Assembly (NCBI RefSeq): GCF_000986785.1
Contig: NZ_LAYY01000011.1
Location: 99,788-163,787, forward strand
Length of the DNA stretch: 64,000 nt
Origin: Mesobacillus campisalis
GTDB taxonomy: Bacteria > Bacillota > Bacilli > Bacillales > Cytobacillaceae
Direction: 5' to 3'
Both the position numbers and the translations under genes were made by a program. How positions within the stretch are numbered: position 1 is the first letter of the stretch; each line of letters begins with the position of its first letter. A model generated the notes under the pieces. That model was not told the origin of the DNA. It made no database searches and worked only from the letters and a program-made list of their open reading frames with translations. This document shows, in pieces, positions 35,948-44,087 of this stretch.

Positions 35948-36841
35948 ATGGATCGGATAGGACCTATAATGATTGTGGAGGGACCCAATAACAGCAGCAA
36001 AGTCCCTTTTTCGCGCAGCCTGTATATTGACAGCCAGGAAAAGGTGCTAATTGATTCCGGTGCTGATCCTAAAGCCCTTTTAGCAATCCACCAGGAACTC
36101 GGCATCAATCGGATTGTCAATACTCATTACCATCCGGACCATACCGCCCATAACCACCTGTTTCCGTCTGCCGTGAAAATGATCAATCCAATTGAATTTG
36201 AACATTCGCTGACAATTGACGGGGTTGCCAGGGCGAACGGCATTAATCAGGAGTGGGGCCAAAAAGGGGTAGAGTTGTGGAAGAAGCAGCTGCCGCAGGA
36301 ATGGGTGCAAAACCTGGGAGCGATTACGGAGACATATGAGTATGAAGAGGAATATTCGTTCGGAGGAATTAAAGTCGTTTTTCTACATACTCCGGGGCAC
36401 ACAAGCGGACTTTCCTGCCCATACTTTCCTGATCTCGGCGTCGTCTTTGTCGGCGATTACGATATGACATCCTTTGGGCCCTGGTACAACGGAACTGACG
36501 GCGATATCGATGATTTTATCAAGTCGGCAAAACGGCTGCTTGAGCTGGACGCCGAAACCTATATCACGGGCCATCAAAAAGGGATTTTTACCCGCCGAGA
36601 GTTTATCGCGGCCATGGAAAGGTACCTAACGGTGATTGACAAACGAGATGAACTTGTCGGGAAATATGTGCGCCAGGGGCTAAACTTTGAGGAGCTGACC
36701 AGCCTGGGAATCTTTTACCCGAAAAAAGCCCTTCAGCGGCCGCTTATGAAAACCTGGGAGCGAAGCGGCATCCGAAAGCATTTGGACAGGCTGGGACTGA
36801 GCGTGCAGGAAGAGGGCGAAGTGCTTTTAAAAGCGAAATAA
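35948..36841 (+). CDS. Metallo-beta-lactamase-fold hydrolase under a FadR operator
   Basis: 297 residues. Zinc motif H60-Y-H62-P-D64-H65 (HxHxDH), later His in HTPGHTSGLSC, Asp in VGDYD and His in TGHQKG. The glyoxalase-II-like core is followed by a C-terminal extension of about 75 residues (AMERYLTVIDKRDE...). The substrate is unknown, but the operator suggests a role in fatty-acid or acyl-CoA metabolism, for example thioester or lactone hydrolysis. GAGGGGAT ribosome binding site. Single gene with its own terminator. Confidence 0.88.
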   Translation: MDRIGPIMIVEGPNNSSKVPFSRSLYIDSQEKVLIDSGADPKALLAIHQELGINRIVNTHYHPDHTAHNHLFPSAVKMINPIEFEHSLTIDGVARANGINQEWGQKGVELWKKQLPQEWVQNLGAITETYEYEEEYSFGGIKVVFLHTPGHTSGLSCPYFPDLGVVFVGDYDMTSFGPWYNGTDGDIDDFIKSAKRLLELDAETYITGHQKGIFTRREFIAAMERYLTVIDKRDELVGKYVRQGLNFEELTSLGIFYPKKALQRPLMKTWERSGIRKHLDRLGLSVQEEGEVLLKAK

Positions 36842-36860
36842 GAATAGGATAAGGTGCAGG

Positions 36861-36892
36861 AACCCCCGTGTCGTGGAGATGTGGGGGTTTTG
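36861..36892 (+). terminator. Rho-independent terminator
   Basis: AACCCCC/GGGGGTT with a 15-base loop, followed by TTGGTTT. Confidence 0.7.
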
Positions 36893-36924
36893 GTTTGTGG
36901 AAAAGGGTGATTGTAGTGAGGAAG

Positions 36925-37295
36925 TGTGGTTTTGTTGTAAGTGCCGTTGGTTTTGTCGTAAGTGCTCTCAATTTTGTCGTAAGATGTTGTTGCTTTGTCG
37001 TAAAGCCCGGGTTTTTGCAGTAAGGATAGATGGAGGCGCATCATTTGAAGTAAAGCGCAGGGATTTTGTTGTAAGTGCCGTTGGTTTTGTCGTAAGTGCT
37101 CTCAATTTTGTCGTAAGATGCTGTTGCTTTGTCGTAAAGACTGGGGTTTTTGCAGTTAGGGAAGGTGGAGAGGCATCAATTGAAATAAAGCGCAGGGATT
37201 TTGTTGTAAGTGTAGTTAGTTTTGTCGTAAGTGCCCTTAATTTTGTCGTAAGAAGGTGCCATTTCGTCGTAAAGCCCGAGTTTTTGCAGTGAAAG
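36925..37295. repeat. Compound tandem repeat, about 134-bp units built of TTTTGTCGTAAG
   Basis: Three long units: the string TTTGTTGTAAGTG recurs at 36931, 37065 and (as TTTGTTGTAAGTG variant) 37200, i.e. 134 and 135 bp apart. Each unit contains about four shorter TTTTGTCGTAAG-type repeats spaced about 20-22 bp and a spacer ending in GTTTTTGCAGT. Open frames cross it on both strands but none has a ribosome binding site or a protein-like composition. It fills most of the gap between the MBL-fold gene and the NERD gene. Confidence 0.85.
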
Positions 37296-37460
37296 CTATA
37301 ATGCACTACTTGTAAGTAAAATACAGTGTACTCTCTTCCTGCATTTTTGATCCGTCATCGGTTCAAAAAGACATAAAAAGTTCAAATAAAATGAGTATCT
37401 TATATAGGGAAGATTACCAGGCGCCGAGAATTGTAGATATATCAGAAAGGGGGAATACAT

Positions 37461-38429
37461 TTGTTTGATAAAGAACTCGAGATACCGATTAATTTATTAA
37501 AAGCAGAGGCACTGGCGGGCAGGCTGCCGGAAGACCACCCACAGCGAGAGGAAATTGATGGCTTGGTCAAGAAATTAAGATCAGGATACAATGGGGAAAA
37601 AGTTTTAAACTACTATTTAAGCCTTCTACCTGAAAAAAGGTATTATATCTACCACGGTCTCCGCCTTCCTGCCCGTAATTCTTTTTTTCAGATCGACGCG
37701 CTGCTGCTCTCCTCGAAATTCATTCTCATTATAGAAGGCAAAAATCATTCCGGGAAAATTACAATTGAACGGAATCAAATGATCCAGGAATATGGTGACT
37801 TAAAAGAGGTGTATGAAGATCCTGTTGCGCAAGTTCAGCGCCATAAGCTGTTACTAAGGTATTTCCTTGAAAAATCTCATCTCGCTGATATCCCCATCTT
37901 TTACCTGGTAGCTATGACCCGTTCTTCAACGGAACTAACCATCTCTCCTAATTATCACGAAGCACTGAAGTCGGTGTGCAGAGCCTATCATTTACTGAGT
38001 AAAATGGAAGAACTTGAACGAGCAGATCTAAAGTCCAGCATGGATGATAAAACACTTTCAAAAATCAGGAAACTGCTTTTTAAATCACATGTTCCACTAT
38101 CTAGCAACCTTATGCAGCAATATCGAATCTCTTTCTCTGAACTTGTAAAAGGCGTACGATGCCCTTTTTGCAGCTTCATTCCGATGAATTATCATAGAAA
38201 CTCCTGGCATTGCCCTCATTGCCACGCCATTTCAAAAGATGCGCATTTAATAGGAATAAATGATTATTTTTTCCTAATAAAGTCGAGATTCACCAACCCG
38301 GAATTACGGGAATTTCTCCTGCTGCCATCCTCCCGTTCCACGACTTACCTTTTATCCTTGCTTAACCTGCCTAATACAGGAATCAAAAGAGCTCGTTACT
38401 ATCTGTTAGAAAATCCTTTGGAACCTTAA
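37461..38429 (+). CDS. NERD-domain protein with a C-terminal zinc ribbon
   Basis: 322 residues. The nuclease-related domain (about 35-150) shows Q-I-D-A-L-L (PD-(D/E)XK-like acidic position) and IIEGKNHSGKI (E-x-K). It is followed by a helical region and a Cys4 ribbon CPFC...CPHC (about residues 233-252). NERD proteins are linked to DNA processing but their function is not known. It starts with TTG at 37461 after AAAGGGGG. It ends 1 bp before the convergent DUF2515 gene. Confidence 0.85.
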   Translation: MFDKELEIPINLLKAEALAGRLPEDHPQREEIDGLVKKLRSGYNGEKVLNYYLSLLPEKRYYIYHGLRLPARNSFFQIDALLLSSKFILIIEGKNHSGKITIERNQMIQEYGDLKEVYEDPVAQVQRHKLLLRYFLEKSHLADIPIFYLVAMTRSSTELTISPNYHEALKSVCRAYHLLSKMEELERADLKSSMDDKTLSKIRKLLFKSHVPLSSNLMQQYRISFSELVKGVRCPFCSFIPMNYHRNSWHCPHCHAISKDAHLIGINDYFFLIKSRFTNPELREFLLLPSSRSTTYLLSLLNLPNTGIKRARYYLLENPLEP

Positions 38430-38430
38430 T

Positions 38431-39510
38431 TTATTCCACCACCTCCCCCAATATCCCAGCCAGCTCCAATTTCCTTAGTGTGCTGCAATACTCAGCCTCA
38501 ATCTCCCCGCCCAAGCTTTCCAGAGAGCCTTCAAGATAAGAAAGGACATTTGAGTCTTTGTACCAGTCGCCGGGTTCCACTTTTTCGTGTTTTCGGTCTT
38601 TCCACGAGAATTCGAGTTTGGGGCTGTAGATGCGCGGGGAGCCAGGCGTGAGTTTGCAGGAAATCAGCCTAGGCTTTAGCGCCAAACCTGGCATTCCTTC
38701 ATCAACGGAGTTGAAAAGGTGGGGCCAGTAGTCCTTGCGTGAACCGGTATGAGTTGTTGATGATGCCCACTTTTCCACCATTTTCAAGCCGCTGCCAAAC
38801 AAAATCCCATATAACCGTTTCCCGATGAGAATCCGCTCATGCAGACGTTCAAACTGGTGGACAGTAGCACCGGCAAGTTTAACTTTCCCGCCCTTCACAT
38901 ATGGAAATAGAATATGGTTCATTGAAAGCAGGTCCTGCATCTTAAACTCAACCGTACTAAAAACAGCCTGGTAACCGGGATGTTGCACCACCCTCGACTC
39001 CAGGTAATTTTGTTCATTGACAATCAGCGCCATCGTCAGTAAATAAGAATCACGCTCTTGCCAAAAGAAATCCCAAGCACATTTCATAAAAAAGGAAACA
39101 TGGAGTGCGGGCAACAAATGAAAAAGGGGCTTCTTCCTTTTGGAACTTTCTTCATATAACAGCAGCTGCGGATACGCGTCCTGGAAGATCAGCCAGTTGC
39201 TTCGTTCCAGGAAGGAAAAAAAGGTTTCTCTTTCACTTCGGTCCATCAGCCGGGAATGGAGGCTGCCTTTCAGGTCCGTCATATTCCATCCTCCATTCCT
39301 TGACACCATATGCGCTAAAAACGACCAATGGATTGCGGGATTCCTTCTGTAAAAATCCAGATAGGCCTTCGTCCGTGTTACATTATTTTTGTTTAACAGG
39401 GATGTTTCGTCCACAATTTTCTTGACCATTTTTTCATCGCTTTTCGTTAAGGCTGGAGGGACCTGCTTCTTTTGCTTCAATTGCTTTTTTAGTTGTGAAA
39501 GTTTCCTCAA
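38431..39510 (-). CDS. DUF2515 family protein (YppC-like)
   Basis: 359 residues from a TTG start that has AAGGGGG 8 bases upstream; an in-frame ATG at 39528 (365 residues) has a weaker site. The N-terminus is strongly basic (KLSQLKKQLKQKKQ). Trp- and Tyr-rich blocks such as FYRRNPAIHWSFLAHMVSRN GG-type sequence match the DUF2515/YppC family of Bacillus; function unknown. It is divergently arranged with the squalene-hopene cyclase gene, a neighbourhood seen in Bacillus relatives from memory. Confidence 0.8.
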   Translation of the reverse strand: MRKLSQLKKQLKQKKQVPPALTKSDEKMVKKIVDETSLLNKNNVTRTKAYLDFYRRNPAIHWSFLAHMVSRNGGWNMTDLKGSLHSRLMDRSERETFFSFLERSNWLIFQDAYPQLLLYEESSKRKKPLFHLLPALHVSFFMKCAWDFFWQERDSYLLTMALIVNEQNYLESRVVQHPGYQAVFSTVEFKMQDLLSMNHILFPYVKGGKVKLAGATVHQFERLHERILIGKRLYGILFGSGLKMVEKWASSTTHTGSRKDYWPHLFNSVDEGMPGLALKPRLISCKLTPGSPRIYSPKLEFSWKDRKHEKVEPGDWYKDSNVLSYLEGSLESLGGEIEAEYCSTLRKLELAGILGEVVE

Positions 39511-39578
39511 GATGAAAGCCCCCTTCATGAATTCTCTTTCTCTGATCCGAATATGTATGGTGCGAGGGGAGTGATAAG

Positions 39579-41453
39579 GTGAAGAAGGATATTGAAACAG
39601 GCATTCAGGGACTCATTGACAAGCTGAGGAACGATCAATCTCCCAATGGAACATGGAATTATCCGTTTGAGACAGGAGTTTCTACGGATTGCTTTATGAT
39701 TATTTTATTAAGGACGCTTCAGATCAATGATGAAAAATTCATCAAAGTGCTGGCAGAGCGGATTATGAGCAAACAAGAGGAAAATGGGGCGTGGAAGCTT
39801 TATAGAGACGAAGGGGATAGCAATCTTTCCGCAACAGTGGAAGCCTATTATGCGCTTCTCTATTCCGGCTATTATGATAAAAAGGACAGGAGGCTCAAGG
39901 CTGCCAAACGGTATATTGTCAATAAAGGGGGTCCCGGGCAAGCCCATATGTTCACGAAAATCTTGCTGGCCCTTACTGGACAATATAAATGGCCCAATTT
40001 TTTCCCTATTCCGGTGGAGGTGATTCTGCTTCCAGCCTCTTTTCCAATCAACTTTTACCAATTCTCAGTATACGGAAGGGCACACTTGGCACCCATTATG
40101 GTTCTTGCAGACCGGAAATTTCAGCTGAAGACGACCCGGAGCCCCGACCTCAACGAGCTGGGGGCCTATCGGGAGGAAGAATTTTTTAACCAGGATGATT
40201 ACCGTCTGCTGCATTCGGCACTGAAAAAAGCAATCAAGAAGCTGATTGGCCTCCCAGCCCTGCTTCATCAGCTGGCCATTGAAAAGACGAAAGAATATAT
40301 GCTAAGCCATATAGAGAAGGATGGTACTTTTTTCACCTATTTCAGTTCGACGTTTCTGATGATTTTCGCTTTGCTTGCGATGGGGTATTCGAAAACGCAT
40401 CCTGTTATCACCAACGCGGTGGCGGGCTTAAAAGCAATGAAAACCAATATAGACGGACTGCAGCATGTGCAGTTCACAACCGCTACCATCTGGAATACAT
40501 CCCTAATCAGTTATGCTCTGCAGGAGACAGGAGTCAAGGAAACAGACCCGATGATCGCAAAGGCAAACACTTATTTGCTAAATCGCCAGCATATCAAATA
40601 CGGTGACTGGGTGATCCATAACCCAAACGCCATGCCCGGGGGATGGGGCTTTGGAGACCACAACACATTCGTTCCGGATGTGGATGATACGACAGCTTCC
40701 TTAAGGAGCATTGCCCGAAAAGTGCACAGTGACCACGCTTTCCGGGCTTCATGGGATAGAGGGGTTCTTTGGCTGCTATCGATGCAGAACAAAGACGGTG
40801 GCTGGGCTGCGTTTGAAAAAAACACCGACAGCCAGCTGATCAGCCTTTTGCCTGTTGAGAAGGGAGAATATCTTCTCACTGACCCGTCAACCCCCGATTT
40901 AACAGGCCGCACACTGGAGTTTCTCGGAAACTATACAAATCTGTCACATTCCCATCCTGCCATCCATAAAGCGGTCCGGTGGCTTGAACTGCATCAGAAA
41001 AAAGACGGCTCCTGGTATGGCCGCTGGGGAATCTGCTATATCTATGGCACCTGGGCTGCCCTTACCGGACTCAGTGCCGTTGGTGTGCAGCCCACTCACC
41101 ACAGCGTGCAGAAAGCAGTCAACTGGCTGGAGAGGATCCAGAATGAGGACGGGGGCTGGGGAGAGTCATGTAAAAGTGATGAGGCCCGGAAATATGTTCC
41201 GTTGAATGCAAGCACCCTGACCCACACAGCCTGGGCGGTCGATGCCCTTCTTTCTCTTTCGGCCAAACCAACGAAAACGATAAACAGAGGGATTGATTTT
41301 TTAACCAATCATCTTGAGCGCGACGATTGGACGACGAATTATCCAAAGGGCCAGGGAATGGCGGGGAACTTCTATATGCATTATCACAGCTACAGATATC
41401 TTTACCCGCTCCTAGCCTTGGCCCATTACAAAAACAAATTTTTGAACACTTAA
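39579..41453 (+). CDS. shc: Squalene-hopene / sporulene cyclase
   Basis: 624 residues. The protonating motif D367-V-D369-D-T matches the DXDDT of the family, and there are several QW repeats (QNKDGGWAAFEKN, KKDGSWYGRWG, QNEDGGWGES). Class II triterpene cyclase acting at the membrane on squalene or, in B. subtilis SqhC, on tetraprenyl-beta-curcumene to give sporulenes; the choice cannot be made here. Starts with GTG after AGGGGAGTGA. No squalene synthase gene is in the window. Confidence 0.94.
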   Translation: MKKDIETGIQGLIDKLRNDQSPNGTWNYPFETGVSTDCFMIILLRTLQINDEKFIKVLAERIMSKQEENGAWKLYRDEGDSNLSATVEAYYALLYSGYYDKKDRRLKAAKRYIVNKGGPGQAHMFTKILLALTGQYKWPNFFPIPVEVILLPASFPINFYQFSVYGRAHLAPIMVLADRKFQLKTTRSPDLNELGAYREEEFFNQDDYRLLHSALKKAIKKLIGLPALLHQLAIEKTKEYMLSHIEKDGTFFTYFSSTFLMIFALLAMGYSKTHPVITNAVAGLKAMKTNIDGLQHVQFTTATIWNTSLISYALQETGVKETDPMIAKANTYLLNRQHIKYGDWVIHNPNAMPGGWGFGDHNTFVPDVDDTTASLRSIARKVHSDHAFRASWDRGVLWLLSMQNKDGGWAAFEKNTDSQLISLLPVEKGEYLLTDPSTPDLTGRTLEFLGNYTNLSHSHPAIHKAVRWLELHQKKDGSWYGRWGICYIYGTWAALTGLSAVGVQPTHHSVQKAVNWLERIQNEDGGWGESCKSDEARKYVPLNASTLTHTAWAVDALLSLSAKPTKTINRGIDFLTNHLERDDWTTNYPKGQGMAGNFYMHYHSYRYLYPLLALAHYKNKFLNT

Positions 41454-41454
41454 A

Positions 41455-41485
41455 AGGGAACCTCTTTGCAAGGTTCCCTGTTTTG
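41455..41485. terminator. Terminator between shc and cstA (convergent)
   Basis: AGGGAACC/GGTTCCCT with a 9-base loop and T-rich end (TGTTTTGTT) on the plus strand. Confidence 0.75.
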
Positions 41486-41489
41486 TTGC

Positions 41490-42926
41490 TTAAGCTGCTT
41501 TTATGGATTTAGCTCCATTGTTGAGCCGGCGGTATTTGATGATTTGAACCCAATACCATCCTGCAACTGCCAGAGTAAGAATCGAGCCGATAATCATGGA
41601 AGTCTGATAAGGAAGGCTGAATCCTTCCGGTGCATAAAAGATATAAGTGCAGACCACACCGGTCATAAACATAGCCGGAATGCCGCAAATCCAGTGAAAC
41701 TTGTTATTCTTCATCAGGTACACCGCTCCAGTCCAAAGCATAACGGTTGCCACCACCTGGTTTGTCCAGCCTACATATCTCCAAAGGAAGGAGTAATCAA
41801 TTGTTGAAAGGTAAAAGGTTGGGATGGCGACAGCCAGTGTCGTCAGAATGACCTTCCATTTTTCAGTAATCAGCGTAACCGATGAAAGGGCATCAGTCAG
41901 AATCATTCGCGATGAACGGAGAGCTGTATCACCAGTTGTAATCGGAAGAATGATAACACCAAGGATTGCCAGAATTCCACCAAACGAACCAAGCAGTGAT
42001 TGTGAAATCTCATTTACTGCTCCAGCAGGTCCACCTGCAGCAAGTGTTTCCTGCAGTCCAGCTGTACCACCGAAGAATGTCATTCCCGCAGCGGCCCAAA
42101 TCATCGCAATAATTCCTTCGGCGACCATTGCCCCATAAAATACTTTGCGTCCTTCTGATTCTTTCTTCAAAGTCCTCGATACAATTGGGCTTTGTGTACA
42201 ATGGAAACCGGAGATGGCACCGCATGAGATGGTAACCATCAGCAACGGCCAAATTGGAAGTTCCCCAGGGTGGAGATTCTCAAATGTCAGGTTGGGAATT
42301 TGCTTTCCGCTGAACAACAGGGCAATCCCGACCGAAACCGCCATGACGATCAGGACGACGCCAAAAACGGGATAAAGCTTTCCAATGATCCGGTTTACAG
42401 GCAGCAAGGCAGCCAGCAAGAAATAGACAAACACGACACCTAATGATCCAATAAAGCTAAGCGGCGTGATACTTGAAATCAATTGGGCCGGACCTGCAGT
42501 AAAGGCAGCAGCCACAAGAATCATTAGGATGACTGAGATTACATTTATAACTTTCCTCATAGGCTGGCCAAGATATCGGCCAACAAGGTTTGGAAATTGT
42601 GCTCCATTATGGCGTAAGGAAAGCATTCCTGAAAAATAATCATGCACGGCACCGGCAAAAATACATCCAATAACAATCCAAATAAAAGCTACCGGCCCGT
42701 AAAGCGCTCCGGCGATGGCCCCAAAAATGGGTCCGAGACCGGCAATATTCAAAAGCTGGATGAGACTCCCTTTCCACCAGCTCATTGGTACAAAATCATA
42801 TCCATCATTGTTTTTGTAAGCTGGCGTTCGGTTTTGGTCATCGATTCCAAAAATGCGTTCAACCACCTTGGAATAGACGATATACCCGACAACAAGCAAA
42901 CCAATTGATGCCAAAAAAGTAACCAT
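41490..42926 (-). CDS. cstA: CstA-family carbon starvation protein / pyruvate-type transporter
   Basis: 478 residues, about 13 membrane spans. CstA blocks: FVPMSWWKGSLIQLLNIAGLGPIFGAIAG, VHDYFSGMLSLRHNG, SGFHCTQSPIVSRTLKKE. It is the short CstA type (E. coli CstA/BtsT are about 700). The family imports peptides or pyruvate during carbon limitation. Upstream, at 43030-43060, an imperfect palindrome ATGAAACGTTTTCAT resembles a cre but lacks one base of the spacing, so catabolite control is only possible. Monocistronic. Confidence 0.92.
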   Translation of the reverse strand: MVTFLASIGLLVVGYIVYSKVVERIFGIDDQNRTPAYKNNDGYDFVPMSWWKGSLIQLLNIAGLGPIFGAIAGALYGPVAFIWIVIGCIFAGAVHDYFSGMLSLRHNGAQFPNLVGRYLGQPMRKVINVISVILMILVAAAFTAGPAQLISSITPLSFIGSLGVVFVYFLLAALLPVNRIIGKLYPVFGVVLIVMAVSVGIALLFSGKQIPNLTFENLHPGELPIWPLLMVTISCGAISGFHCTQSPIVSRTLKKESEGRKVFYGAMVAEGIIAMIWAAAGMTFFGGTAGLQETLAAGGPAGAVNEISQSLLGSFGGILAILGVIILPITTGDTALRSSRMILTDALSSVTLITEKWKVILTTLAVAIPTFYLSTIDYSFLWRYVGWTNQVVATVMLWTGAVYLMKNNKFHWICGIPAMFMTGVVCTYIFYAPEGFSLPYQTSMIIGSILTLAVAGWYWVQIIKYRRLNNGAKSIKAA

Positions 42927-43116
42927 TATGCAACCTCCTGAAAACTGTTAATCTGTCAGAACTTTTTGACTAGAATTAGTTTACAAGATAAACGATTATA
43001 AAATCAACCATTTTCAGAAAAAAATATTATTTCAAAAAAATGAAACGTTTTCATATGCATAGTGGCCTGTATGGTTTGGAGACGGAATAATATTTGAGAT
43101 GGAAACAGGAGAATAA

Positions 43117-43144
43117 TAAAAAAAGCTAGAGGCTTCTAGCTTTT
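43117..43144 (-). terminator. Rho-independent terminator (minus strand)
   Basis: AAAAGCTAGA/TCTAGCTTTT, overlapping the end of the 266-aa gene; T run on the minus strand. Confidence 0.8.
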
Positions 43145-43936
43145 ATGGATTTTGGATGGGTTATTCACTTTGTAGTGCACTGGTTCCTCAATGATGAATG
43201 CCTCTTCGGCATCTTTTCCTTTTGCCAGTTTCTTTTTAACAATTTTCCCGTCAAACTCCAGCTTGTCCCCGGGAGAAAGTTCCAGCTTTTTAAGGGTTTT
43301 GGAATGGGAGCACCAGGCCAGTCCTATCTCAATCACTGGATCTTGCTGGATAACAACGTTTTCCAGCACCACTACTTCATCATTTTCTTCATTGAACGGA
43401 TTCCAGGTTAGGGCAAACTGCTTCACTTCTGCCGTGAAATGCACCTTATCTGCGGGAAGTTCGAGTTTAGGTGCTTTTTCTTTCTTTTCAGCTGTTTTTT
43501 TCGGACTAGCGGATACCTTTTTCTCGGCTGGAGGAGCCTTCTTTTCTTTGGCAGGCTCGACCGGTTCGGTTTCTCTCCCTGCTGTCTGCACTGCAGGCGC
43601 ACTGTCAGCGATGACTGCCTTTCCGAAACTCGACGACTGCATCTCCTTTAAATAAGCAGGGTGGATGCAGCTAAGGTTCCCATCCTGAAATTCAATGATA
43701 ATGGTGTAAAATTCTCCTGTTGTTCCGTATGACTGATATCCTTTGATGGTCACAAGACGCTGATGATCCTTTTCCTTGTACCAAAACTCTTTTTTTACGT
43801 TTTTCCCCGACGATAAGCCCCATTCCTTTACCATTTCGGCATAATGGTCATCGTCTATAAAGGTTTGAATATCTCCCTCGGGGGGAAGGTAGGCTGTACG
43901 ATTCAGGTCTTCAATATGTGGCAATATGATCGCCAT
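43136..43936 (-). CDS. Hypothetical protein with Lys/Ala/Pro-rich linker, 266 aa
   Basis: Not recognised. Two globular parts are joined by a low-complexity segment (about residues 125-165) of Lys, Ala, Pro and Glu. The N-terminal part (MAIILPHIEDLNRTAYLPPE) includes WYKEKDHQRLVTIKGYQ; the C-terminal part (about 170-266) is beta-rich with LSPGDKLEFDGKIV. The start at 43936 has AAAGGAT upstream; the longer frame begins in a hydrophobic-poor upstream region with no site. No signal peptide. Monocistronic. Confidence 0.75.
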   Translation of the reverse strand: MAIILPHIEDLNRTAYLPPEGDIQTFIDDDHYAEMVKEWGLSSGKNVKKEFWYKEKDHQRLVTIKGYQSYGTTGEFYTIIIEFQDGNLSCIHPAYLKEMQSSSFGKAVIADSAPAVQTAGRETEPVEPAKEKKAPPAEKKVSASPKKTAEKKEKAPKLELPADKVHFTAEVKQFALTWNPFNEENDEVVVLENVVIQQDPVIEIGLAWCSHSKTLKKLELSPGDKLEFDGKIVKKKLAKGKDAEEAFIIEEPVHYKVNNPSKIHKS

Positions 43937-44087
43937 CGTTCCACATCCTTTCACTTTTATTGTACACCAAACCGTATCAGGGCAAAATGATTTGAACATT
44001 GTTGTGTTTCATTTGATTGTGTTAGCAGGTAATCATTAGAATATATTCAAGTAATAGCTTAATCCTAAGCACATGAGGAGGATTGCG

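Noticed and set aside
36873..37306. Open frames on both strands across the TTTTGTCGTAAG repeats
   Set aside because: Repetitive low-complexity products without ribosome binding sites; they arise from the repeat itself.
43036..43052. cre-like palindrome ATGAAACGTTTTCAT upstream of cstA
   Set aside because: One base shorter than a proper cre between the half-sites, so only mentioned in the cstA entry.
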